A stretch of DNA of 64,000 nt, taken from Solicoccozyma terricola (Eukaryota > Basidiomycota > Tremellomycetes > Filobasidiales > Piskurozymaceae). The notes under the pieces are model-generated. The model was not told the DNA's origin and made no database searches. It saw only the letters and a program-made list of their open reading frames with translations. Every line of letters begins with the position of its first letter. Within the stretch, counting starts at the first letter, position 1. Shown here one piece after another: positions 34,885 through 44,224 of this stretch. Where the stretch lies: assembly GCA_001600875.1 (NCBI GenBank), contig BCLD01000008.1, forward strand, positions 80,379-144,378, in the 5' to 3' direction. Position numbers and translations under genes: made by a program.

Positions 34885-35667
34885 TTGGCATCTGAACCAA
34901 GTGACTTAGATATCCAGAATCATACCGGGGATCCACTCAAAGTGCCTGCAATCGTCCCCGTCTATGTTGGTCACGGTACCATGGAGGGCATACGTAGCAG
35001 TCAAATGGGGTTCCACGTCGCTGAAACGATATTTCCCTCGGGGATGGACATCCAGGAGCTGCCTTTCGGAGACGTAATGGTCACTGGATTCTCTCACGGA
35101 GTCGACTTCTTTGGCGATGGCAGTCTCTATCTCCTCGATGCTCCTGGTGTGAGTGTGATGCGGTTTAAACGGCTCGGCTGAAATTGGTGCTGAGCAGCTA
35201 TGTTCAAACACCGCACACGAAGCATTGCGCCGGACACACAGTTGCACTCGCCCGCGTGACAGCATCGTCTGATACATGTGAGAGCAACGTTCCTTACTTT
35301 TTGCTGCCGATCCCCCCTCTCATACGTTGTGTGCGCAGACATTCTCCTCGGGGCCGACTCTGGCCACGATCGCGCTCTATATGCACCTTGCGCTTGCCAT
35401 GGCGTGGTCGCCTCGTTACCTTCCGATCAAGCTTTCCACGTCAACGGTGCACTGACAACAGCCAACCTCTCCCGACTGACCAGGATACATGTGGAGGTGG
35501 ACAACGTGTGGGTTCTATTAGCACACGAGAGGGAGGCTTTGGGATTTGTTCCTCCTGGGGAGAGCCTTGCCGGATGGAAAGCCAAGGGCTGGAAGGAGGC
35601 GATTCAAGACGCAGGGAAAGCGACGCTGGTCAATACGCATCAAAGCGAGGCTGCTAGTAGGATGTGA
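34885..35667 (+). pseudogene. 5'-truncated metallo-beta-lactamase-fold gene
   Basis: Three intron-separated pieces match the latter half of fungal AHL-lactonase-like MBL proteins: NHTGDP followed by VPVYVGHG, VDFFGDGSLYLLDAPG joined to HCAGHTVALAR (second metal-binding His motif), then YILLGADSGHDRALYAP and a C-terminal helix. The upstream third, with the hallmark H-x-H-x-D-H metal site, is absent: the position that should read HWHWDHTGDP reads LDIQNHTGDP, and no upstream exon with a Met is seen in 34690-34885. The remaining introns splice cleanly. A functional enzyme seems impossible without the first metal site, so I call it a truncated remnant. Confidence 0.6.
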
Positions 35668-35966
35668 ATGTGACCGCTTTCAGAAGGAATTCCCGTCGGG
35701 TCGATTTTGGCATCTTTTGTTCCCAGTATAGGCTAAGAGTCTAAAGAGCGCTTCAAAGCACCCTAACACATTGTACGTAGCCACTGTCGTCCAAGCCAGC
35801 CGTGCAACCAAACTATATGATGGATATGGCCTCCTCCTGGTGGCGGTGGCGGTGGCGGTGGCGACGGACATACCTGACCCTCCGGTCCGCTCGGCCGATC
35901 ATTGTCGCGTGGCTTTTCAACTTTTTACGGTCAACACCACCACCACCATCCTCCCCAGTCAACACC

Positions 35967-36816
35967 ATGTCATCCACCACCCAGCTCGAGCCATACAAGG
36001 CAGACTTCATCAAGCAGGCCATCGACAGCGGAGTCCTGCTTTTTGGAGAATTTACTTTGAAGAGCGGGAGGTGAGCCCACAACAACACAACACCGTCGTC
36101 GATGGACGCGCATCTAACTCACCTCCCACAGAGTTTCACCATACTTTTTCAATGCCGGACTATTGCACTCGGGATCCATGATCCAAAAGGCGGCAGACGC
36201 ATTCGCATCCACTCTCCTCTCCTCCCGTATTCCGGATTTTGACGTCCTCCTCGGCCCCGCGTACAAGGGGATCCCGCTAGCCGCAGTGACGGTCCTCCAG
36301 CTGAATGCAAAGTTCAACGTGGACAAGAATTATTGTTATAACAGAAAGGAGAAGAAGGATGTGAGTGGGTTGTGGAAGGTCATAAATTTTAGCTGACAGG
36401 CAACCACACAGCATGGTGAAGGAGGTGTGCTCGTCGGCGCTCCATTGAAGGGACGGATTGTCATCGTCGACGACGTTTTGACCAGTGGAGTGGGTACGAT
36501 GCCACTCGCTGTATACACGTCTCCTGACCGTTCCCCATCCCCACCACAGAAAGCAGTCCGCGAGGCCATCGACATTGTCCAATCCCACCCTGATGCCCGT
36601 CTCGTTGGCATCCTGCAACTCGTGGACCGACAAGAACGAGGCGGCAAGTCGGAACTCTCGACAGTGCAAGAGATCGAACGCGAGTTCGGGGTCCCCGTCG
36701 TACCCATCATCGAGTTTGCGGATATCATCCGGTATGCGGAGGGCAAGGAGGAGATGCGGACCGAGGTCGTGGCGATGAAGAAGTATTTAGGAGAGTGGGG
36801 GATTAGGGCGGTGTGA
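35967..36816 (+). CDS. URA5: Orotate phosphoribosyltransferase
   Basis: Four exons (35967-36070, 36132-36360, 36412-36489, 36550-36816) give 225 residues, exactly the usual size. The enzyme joins orotate to PRPP to make OMP, the fifth step of pyrimidine synthesis, as a cytosolic dimer. Seen are [48 protein letters not shown], the active-site loop [13 protein letters not shown] and the PRPP-binding motif [12 protein letters not shown], followed by [10 protein letters not shown]. All splice junctions fall between these conserved blocks. The poor Kozak context is not informative. It starts the dense run of core genes and converges on the NAA30 gene. Confidence 0.97.
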
Positions 36817-37434
36817 GACAGGCATGCGTTGTAATGAATGGTAATGGGACATTCCATTGGGGTCATGGGCTGGGGCATGCGAGCACCGTCGCCGACTTGG
36901 TCCGTACTCGCTCAAGATCAGATTGTACCGGACCCCGAGTTTCAGCCTGCACGTTGTCCAAAACAGAATCGCTGGGTGAAGGGGGGGGGGGGGGGGGTTC
37001 TCCCCACACCAGTGGCATTGCGATTCAACCATCCTCGTCTTAACGCATATACCTACCGGATGCCATTGGAACGAGGGCTGATCACAACGATAAAGCAGAT
37101 TCTTTACCACCGGCGATTCGACCACACAAATTTCGTTCACTCGCACTGTTGGCGGAAGACCAGACCACCGATAGACCAAGAGGTGAAGCGATTGGAAGCA
37201 TCGAACCAGGAGGTCGTAAGTGCGAGCGATCATCGAAGTCGGACAAATCAAGCGGATAACGATGTTCAGATATTGGCCAGTGATCGCTTGGCCTCGTCCA
37301 CCTCGTCACCAGATTGCTCAGTACAATCAACGGATTTGTGTAACATCATCTGACAACATGACTTCGTTCGAGTCTCACCAATCTTCGCTCAATACCATAC
37401 ATCTCTCGGCGCCGCGAAACCGCCGGTCACCAGA
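36817..37434. other. Convergent intergenic region with G16 tract
   Basis: This holds the 3' flanks of two converging genes. A run of 16 G lies at 36982-36997. Unlike most such tracts here it is not inside an intron that I can place. Confidence 0.5.
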
Positions 37435-38684
37435 TCATATTATTAACCCCGCGACACCCTGTCGCACTCCCGCTATCTCGTCCGAAGGCTTTGTGTAATC
37501 CACTCCGTACATGTCCCCCGGTCGATCATGCGGCAGCGGCTGACCAAGATCGGGTGGTGCTCTGCCGACCGCTTCCCTCGCGAGCTCGGCTTCTTCCTCT
37601 GTTTCTGGAATGGAGTGAGGGTGTGGTTTCACGATAGGTAGAACGAGTCGGAAGCTGGAGGGGTAACGACGGGGATGTTAGCCCAACATTCCGTCAACGA
37701 CGACCCTTGCCTGTGAACCCACGCATCCTTCCCGTTCAGATAAAACCGATGGAGTCTCTTCTCTAGCATGAAGCCGAGAGAGGCATACAATGTCAGTGAT
37801 GGTGCGTTATCATACTCGGTTTCGAGGACGATCTGGAGGGGGAACAAAAACCGTGAGCATGCCGGTGACAAGATCCAAGTAATAGACGTAATCACCTCAT
37901 CAGCATCGCATCGTATCATTTGTCCTATCGCTAGTCCTGCCAGTGTCCGAGCTAAGGAGCAACCATTTATCAGCCTACATCGCGATGCACATCTTCCACT
38001 ACCATCGCCACCACCACCACCCACCAATCCCCTTGCGCCTCCATTTCCGCTCCACGCTCAGCATCCCAATATACCCTCTTGAACGCTTCCCTCTGTGACT
38101 TTCCTGCTTGCAGATGACGGTGGCAATGGGTTTTGTTGGATCGGAAGAGGATGATAGGGGTGGATATGCCTGGGGGGTCGGGGTAGGTAGGGCGTATTCA
38201 GTTCACTTGGCACGCGTCCTGAACGATGTGCGGCGCCTACAAGGAATGCGAGGTGTGGCCTAGTGTACTCGAATCTGTTGAGGTCAGCGGATGTCGTCAC
38301 AAGGGACGGCATGACGGCAGGACGGCAGGACGTACCATGCCAGAAGAAAATATCGAAACGTGTAAACTGAACGTGGATTGATTTTGCTTTGCATTCAGCG
38401 GACAAGGTCGGGAGGGGCCACCTGAAGAACGCTCACTGTTGTATCTGTTATAACAGCTGGTCAGTCAGCAAGCTCTCCTTCTCACTGCGCCACAACCGCT
38501 TCTTCAACACTCACGGCTCGCTCAGCTCCTGATCAACAAGAGCCATCATCTCGGCCATATCCTCCTCCTCGGACCGATACATTCTGTAACGTACGCCATT
38601 CTTGTCCCCCCACCACTCTGTATCCGATGTAGCGGGTGCTAGTCGACTGGATGATGCGACGGCGGTGATCTGCAATGCAGCCAT
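37435..38684 (-). CDS. NAA30: N-alpha-acetyltransferase 30 (NatC catalytic subunit)
   Basis: Nine exons (38515-38684, 38437-38444, 38336-38366, 38241-38259, 38025-38169, 37896-37951, 37723-37832 and 37435-37654; the second is an 8-base microexon) give 252 residues. It is the GNAT enzyme that acetylates the N-terminal Met of proteins starting Met-hydrophobic; yeast name MAK3. Motifs in order are [61 protein letters not shown] (acetyl-CoA loop), [21 protein letters not shown] then [19 protein letters not shown]. The C-terminal tail is longer than in yeast. Alternative upstream Met codons exist, but the chosen one gives the typical N-terminus. Eight exons are listed; an exact count depends on the 5' end. 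Confidence 0.93.
38437..38444 (-). other. NAA30: 8-base microexon of NAA30
   Basis: The bases atacaaca, flanked by ttataacag and gtgagc, are needed to join SEP to IYTFRYF: CC+A, TAC, AAC, A+TT reads P-Y-N-I, restoring the conserved SEPY-x-I-Y segment of NAA30. Skipping it breaks the frame. Confidence 0.8.
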
Positions 38685-38911
38685 TGATGCTGCTGAACGT
38701 TGGGATGGGATGATGGTGGATGGAAGAAGGATAGGATGTTTGCAGGACATGGCATTCAACATGAACAGCGCGCGATCCCGGTTGCTGACGTCAGCAGGAC
38801 GAAGGAGAGGGAGGGTAAGGGGTAGGGATGGTAGGGATGGTAAGGGAGGGCAGGTATGCAGGTACATCCTATAGCATCGTACATCCATCCCCGTCTACCC
38901 CCTCACATACA

Positions 38912-40252
38912 TCACACACGCTCCCTCCCTCGAACCATTCGCTTCTTCCCAGCGCATTCTTGCACCATCAGATTGATCTGTCGATATTCACAACCACACA
39001 TCAACCGACAGACAAATCCACCCACCCACTCCACACACAACCACCAACTCACATCAATCACCCCGGTCTCTACACTTCGGACAGCGATGAAAGGCTCGCC
39101 ACGATCTTGCATCGCAACGTCTTCATCTTCCATCGCCTCATCCTCGCGAGCTTTGCCCTTTCCCTTGGTTATACGAGTCGACCCGTTCGTTTCCCCAGGG
39201 AGGTCGGTTCGAAGAGCAGGCGTCCACGGAGATGCTCCTTCCGGCGGATGATACATCTACGAGGTGGCAGTCATGAGCACTAGGTCGTCGCCGGCTTACT
39301 CCCACAAAACGCGCTCACTGGATCCCGTTCATGCTCCATCTTGCTCCCCGAATAGTCGTTAAAATCCATCACCGGTCTTTTATCAGGCTCAGCACCTTCC
39401 TCGAGCTTGATGACGACGATAAACGTCCTCTCTGCAGCGTCGGCTTGTCAGAGGGCTGTATGTAATGCCGTATCACCGCAACCCCCCACCTTCATCCCCT
39501 GGAAAGTCCACGAGTTGACCATCAAGAGCAGTCAATCTCGTTAAAAACGCTTGAAGCATGAGCTTGATCTCGTATTGTAAGGGCGTTCCTTCCAGTCTGA
39601 CACAGAGGTGCGGTGCCGATGGGTAAGCAACGTCTCGACGCACCCATCGCCAAAAAAAGAACAACCCACTCGACGTCCTTGGCCGCCTCATCTCTCAACT
39701 TTTTCATGTCCATGTACCTCGTTTCAAAGAGGAATTGCTCGAGTGAATCTCCCGTAGCTACGGATTTGATGACAACGCTGACGCTGCGTAGATGACCCTG
39801 CGTGATCCTAGTAGAGTTCAGTCGGGGAGCCATACACGGATGCCCAGCCAGCCAGCCAGACAGCCAGCCTGCCTACCTGCCTGCCTACCTACCCACCCTC
39901 TTGAGTTCCGTCTCGACGGCGACCATCACTCCGGCAATATACGCTCTGACATCCGGCACGCGAGACTGGTATACCGGTACACCATATGCTTTCACTCGAG
40001 TGAAGGATTCCGGTGGGTACACTGCGCGCAGGCATAAGATGGTGTGGAGAGCGACTTCGACTGCGGAGCCGAGGAGGGTTGATGAGCATGAGCGTCTGTC
40101 TCCGTTGCATGTTGGTTGTCATCGACTCACTAAAGTCCCTGAGCAGCTCTGCCGTTTCTGAGGGGGAACAGGAACATGCTGTTGAGTGCGGGGTTTGAAC
40201 GACCAAGTACAGCAAACGGCTCACTGTTGAAAGACAGTCTCTCGTCGTCCAT
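38912..40252 (-). CDS. REV7: HORMA-domain protein, DNA polymerase zeta subunit Rev7/MAD2L2
   Basis: Eight exons (40225-40252, 40131-40157, 39889-40060, 39670-39807, 39490-39596, 39319-39431, 39053-39256, 38912-38977) give 284 residues. HORMA features are IEVALHTILCLRAVYPPESF, the SRVPDVRAYIAGVM helix, SVSVVIKSVATGDSLEQFLF, LQAFLTRLTALDGQL, TFIVVIKL and a final FIAVRSVETGVIDINLMVQE, the usual Rev7 C-terminal strand. An acidic insertion of about 45 residues sits before that strand. Rev7 bridges Rev1 and Rev3 in translesion synthesis in the nucleus. The end of exon 3 has competing donors in a gtaggt-rich stretch; the one chosen keeps phase 2. Some fungal MAD2-like proteins look similar, but the strand pattern fits Rev7 better. 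Confidence 0.85.
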
Positions 40253-40510
40253 GGTATGGGTGGTGCCTAGGAATGGCTCGTCGTTGCTGTCACTGTCACC
40301 GTGCTGCTACTGCTGTCATGATGTAGGTGTAGGTTGTAGATGCAGATGATGTATGATATGGATTCGGAGCAAGAGGACGACGACGAGGAAGAGGATGTCC
40401 ACGTGAACAGCATCGAACAGCATCACCAACGATCACCATCACAACGTAGAATACCATAGCACCGACCACCACCACCACCACCACCACCACCACCCCACAC
40501 CACCACCACC
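40253..40510. promoter_or_regulatory. Divergent promoter with CACCAC repeats
   Basis: A 258-base spacer between two diverging core genes. The last 45 bases before the downstream start are nearly pure cac/acc repeats. Confidence 0.6.
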
Positions 40511-41583
40511 ATGTCCACCACCTCCCGCATCGCAGAGGAAGCTGCATTTGCAAAGCGATACCTTGACTCTCTCGCATCGCACTCGGTGACATACAAGGAT
40601 GACTTTGTGACCCCTCCTCACAAGCGGCCACGACGGATGCCGGTAGTCGGTGTGAGTCGACGAGGTAGAGCACATCCGTAGCTGGTATAGATACCCCGTC
40701 TGACATCCCCCTCAGATCGAACTAGGCGAGGTTCCTAGCACGGCAGAGTCCATCGAGGAAGCTGGTCCAAACGCAGGTGAGGTGGTCGTCCTCGTCCTAT
40801 TCTACTCTGTCCCTCCATGACCTGCTTCACCTGCTCACTCGTTCCCCCACCACCGCAGACACCATCAACATCACCGTCAAGTCCCTCAAACCAGCTCTCA
40901 CGTTCTCTGTCACGGCATCACCATCTGATTCTGTCGCCCAGCTCAAGTCCCTCGTATCCGCATCGACGGCATCCGCACCTCCCGTTTCCGCGCAACGTCT
41001 CCTCATCAAGGGCAAGGCACTGGCGGATAACAAGCTGTTACAAGAGTATGGCTTGGTTGACGGTGCGACAGTGCATCTAGTGCTCAAGACTGGTTGGGAA
41101 AAGGACATTCAGGCGACCTCCTCTGTCGGTGTGCTCCCATCATTGACCATCTCCGTCCCAGCCGACTCCTCCTCCGAACCATCTCTATCATCCGCGACCC
41201 TCCCATCACGACCACTCCTTGCGACCGACATATCCGTTCCTCCTCTCGGCCCACAACCGCAAAACACCTCATCCGCGTACCACGACACGGTGTCCGACCC
41301 AGCATTCTGGTCAAAAGTGTACAACCTGTGCCAATCGAGCTTTGGGAGTCAGGGTGACGCGGATGGATGCTGGCAGACTTTTTTGGAGGGACATATGACA
41401 CATCTATCTGCGGGAGAGATTGCAAAGATCAAGGATGTGGTTGGAGTGACGGGTGAGTGGGAGGTGGGAAGGGTTATTATACCGTGGCGTGGTCATTATA
41501 CCGCGGCGGTGATCATACCAGCTCGCTGACGGACTGACGGACGGACGTGCCATTCGACAGGTATGGGAGGAAAGAGCGTTTGA
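40511..41583 (+). CDS. GET5: Ubiquitin-like GET pathway protein Get5/Ubl4
   Basis: Four exons (40511-40651, 40716-40776, 40859-41452, 41561-41583) give 272 residues. The N-terminal segment EEAAFAKRYLDSLASHSV followed by VTYKDDFVTPP is the Get4-binding region of fungal Get5/Mdy2. A ubiquitin-like domain follows (NITVKSLKPALTFSV, SVAQLKSLVS, QRLLIKGKALADNKLL, VDGATVHLVLK). The C-terminal helix AFWSKVYNLC to IAKIKDVVGVTG is the homodimer domain. Get5 passes tail-anchored proteins to Get3 in the cytosol. The final exon is short; the MGG ending is chosen by phase, and a slightly different acceptor is possible. Confidence 0.9.
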
Positions 41584-41715
41584 GGTGTTGGAAGTCTTGT
41601 AGGAAAATTGATTCATATGTCATGATCCGCCCCGCCCCGACATGCGGTATCCCAGAAGCCACTTCCCTCACCCTCACCATCACCCTCACCCTCACCATCC
41701 CCCTCACCATCCCCC

Positions 41716-42438
41716 TCACTTCCTCTGCTTCAACGCTGCAGCAATCTGCGTCATCAATCCGGGTCTCTCTCTCAGATAATTCACCCTCGCCCTGCCCAAA
41801 TCCTTGAGTCCACCCTTCTCTCCATCTGCACGCTTGACGACGTGTATATTCTTGATCATAGGAGAGCACACCTTGAACGCAACTTCTACACCGGTCTTGT
41901 TAACCACGTTTCGTAAGGTGAACGCGGTATCCACGCCTCGTCGTCGAATACCGAGGAGGACGCCAGAGAATCCAGATGCGGTGGTTCGGGTGGCATCCGC
42001 GTAGGAAGTGACGGAGAGTACCGATCCTGGACGTACTCGTTTCGGATGTCTTCTGGAGAACATGGTTTTGAGTAGACGCTTTGAGTCGTAAACGTCGTTG
42101 AGGGTCGAGTTGACGTGGTCTACCACTGATTTTCCTTTTGATGGAGAGGAGAGACGAGCGAGGTGGGTTGGATCGAGCGGGGTTGTTGGAGTGTATTCCG
42201 CCGAGGACGAATAGAGGTAGGTGGTGGCTGTGATGGAGCGGATGTGAGTGTGAGTGGGTAGTGCTCCTGCGTGATATTTCGATGCCAGAGTGGGACGGCC
42301 ACAGCAAGCCTCACCTTTCGCCTCGGTTGTGCTCGAGTTGGCCATGGACCTCGCGCCCCGCAGACTGTTGCCAGGTAATGAGACTCTACACGCTCTACAC
42401 GCTGGAGCCATCGCTCTTGTGATATGTGTTGAGGGCAT
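41716..42438 (-). CDS. IMG1: Mitochondrial large-subunit ribosomal protein bL19m
   Basis: Two exons (42315-42438, 41716-42227) give 211 residues. The bL19 core is clear: RPGSVLSVTSYADATRTTAS, GFSGVLLGIRRRGVDTAFTL, RNVVNKTGVEVAFKVCSPMI, KNIHVVKRA and RARVNYLRERPG. The N-terminal 40 residues are rich in Arg, Ser and Ala with few acids, as expected for import into mitochondria. The intron at 42228-42314 keeps the frame open whether spliced or not, so a longer isoform is possible on paper; its gtgagg and cacag sites favour splicing. The homologue in yeast is IMG1 (bL19m). Confidence 0.93.
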   Translation of the reverse strand: MPSTHITRAMAPACRACRVSLPGNSLRGARSMANSSTTEAKGEACCGRPTLASKYHAGALPTHTHIRSITATTYLYSSSAEYTPTTPLDPTHLARLSSPSKGKSVVDHVNSTLNDVYDSKRLLKTMFSRRHPKRVRPGSVLSVTSYADATRTTASGFSGVLLGIRRRGVDTAFTLRNVVNKTGVEVAFKVCSPMIKNIHVVKRADGEKGGLKDLGRARVNYLRERPGLMTQIAAALKQRK

Positions 42439-42599
42439 GGCTGTGTCTGTGTGTGGATGTGTGTGTGAGTTGGTGTTGGTGGATGGTGTTTGATCGATGG
42501 GTTGGGAAATGAAAATCACGTGACTCACAGCAACCAGAGCATACAGCAACCAACAGCAACCCATACAGCATACAGGCATACATCCACACCATCCACACC
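42439..42599. promoter_or_regulatory. 161-base bidirectional promoter
   Basis: Only 161 bases part the start codons of two diverging genes (mitochondrial bL19 and the FHA protein), so both promoters must fit here. It contains short tgtg/cata-rich words but no assignable factor site. Confidence 0.6.
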
Positions 42600-43902
42600 A
42601 TGTCACGCCGCTCATCACCACCAGCCACACACCGGCAGCGCTCCAGATCACCCGGACGCACCTCCCGGGACGATGGGTACGGAGCTCGTCTAGGCAATGG
42701 TCCAGACAGAGGACCGTCCAGACGGTACGACCCAAGGGAGGACAGCGATAGACGTCCTGGTGCGTCCGGTAGACGTGGTGGAGGAGCATCCGGGTCATAT
42801 ACTTCCCGTGATAGAGAGGGGGAGAGGAGGGGGGAAAGGGATCGGTATGACGAAACATCGCGGAGAGACGATGATGTTGATGTGCGCGCGCTACTAGTCT
42901 CGCTCTTGCCTTCTTTTCTCGAGCAAATCGTTGACGAACAGATTTTTCTGCCCCACTGCGCAGCTACCGCCTCCGCCTAAATCACCCCCCAAACCAAACT
43001 TCAACCCATCCGGTCTCCTGGCAGCCGAGACCAACACCGTCCTTGTGCCGGGCAAGGAAGGTAACGGTGCGGCGGGCACGAAAGGTGTCATTCTGAAATA
43101 CAACGAACCGCCAGAGGCGAGAAAGCCGACCAAAAATTGGAGATTATATGTGTTCAAGGGCAAGGAGCAGGTCGGTGAGTGAGGGCGTGCGTGGGCCGCC
43201 GCAGAGGAGTTGAGGAGTTGAGGAGCTATTTCGTTCGTTTGCCGACCCCGCCGCAACCTTCCCTTCCAGACCTCATTCACTTGCATCGTCAATCAGCATA
43301 CCTAGTTGGACGTGATCAGGTGGTGTGTTACGATGCCTCCTCCTATCACTGCCAGCCACCATTCATTGACACGCCCCGTCTACACGTCATCTCCTCTCCA
43401 TCCTCTAGGTCTCGGATATCCCTGTCGCCCACCCATCAGCATCAAAACAACACGCGGTCATCCAGTTCAGACAGATGACGGAGAAGAATGAATTTGGTGA
43501 CTCCAAGACTGCCATCAAGTGAGTTGAACGTTGAACGTTGGACGTTGGACGTTGGACGTTGAGGTGATGTTAACTCGGCCATCCTGCTGCTGCTCCTTAC
43601 AGACCATTCTTAATCGACCTCGATTCAACGAATGGAACGTTTGTCAACGATCAAGAAATCCCAACGTCCAGGTATGTCTGTTCTGTTCTCTTGCGAATTT
43701 TCCTGGAGCGCTCGGCACTGATTGCCACCTTTTACCGATTGTGCGCCATCAGGTACTACGAGTTACGACAAAGTGATGGTGAGAAAACAGGCGATGGTGG
43801 TATGAAAAAGCACCAAAGGCTGACGTGCGTCCCCCCCATGTAGTTTTGAAATTCGCACAATCAACGAGAGAATACGTTTTGTTGCACGAGGAAAGTGCTT
43901 GA
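42600..43902 (+). CDS. PML1: FHA-domain splicing/retention factor Pml1/SNIP1
   Basis: Seven exons (42600-42881, 42964-43174, 43270-43319, 43409-43518, 43603-43671, 43753-43778, 43844-43902) give 268 residues. The first exon is an Arg/Ser/Gly/Asp-rich low-complexity tail. The rest is an FHA phosphothreonine-binding domain: NWRLYVFKGKEQV, DLIHLHRQSAYLVGRDQ, DIPVAHPSASKQHAVIQFR, PFLIDLDSTNGTFVN and YYELRQSDVLKFA ending STREYVLLHE. This order is that of yeast Pml1 and human SNIP1, subunits of the RES complex that promotes splicing and nuclear retention of pre-mRNA. All splice sites are GT-AG. Confidence 0.9.
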
Positions 43903-44224
43903 GGTGGTGGAAGATCATTGGTTGTATAATCAGGGCGGTGTCACAGGAGGATCGCATATTGTTATAAAAGACATCCCATCCCGCCCTGTGTGCCCGTACC
44001 ATCTTGTTTTATGGTGGTGATGACGTAATGTAAATGGGCGCGAAGGGAATATCGTTATAGCAACCAACATCAAGTTGAATAATAATTATTCTCACTCGCT
44101 CAGTCGGCCCACACACAGCTAGCTAGGCCACACATCCACACTCCCCGGCACACGGTATACATCCATAGCCAGCCAGCTACAACAGATCACTACCCATACA
44201 TCCATCGGCCACACACACAACACC

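Noticed and set aside
42439..42858. Extension of the bL19 minus-strand frame upstream to 380 residues
   Set aside because: It would run antisense through the promoter and first exon of the FHA gene; the bL19 start at 42438 gives the expected size.
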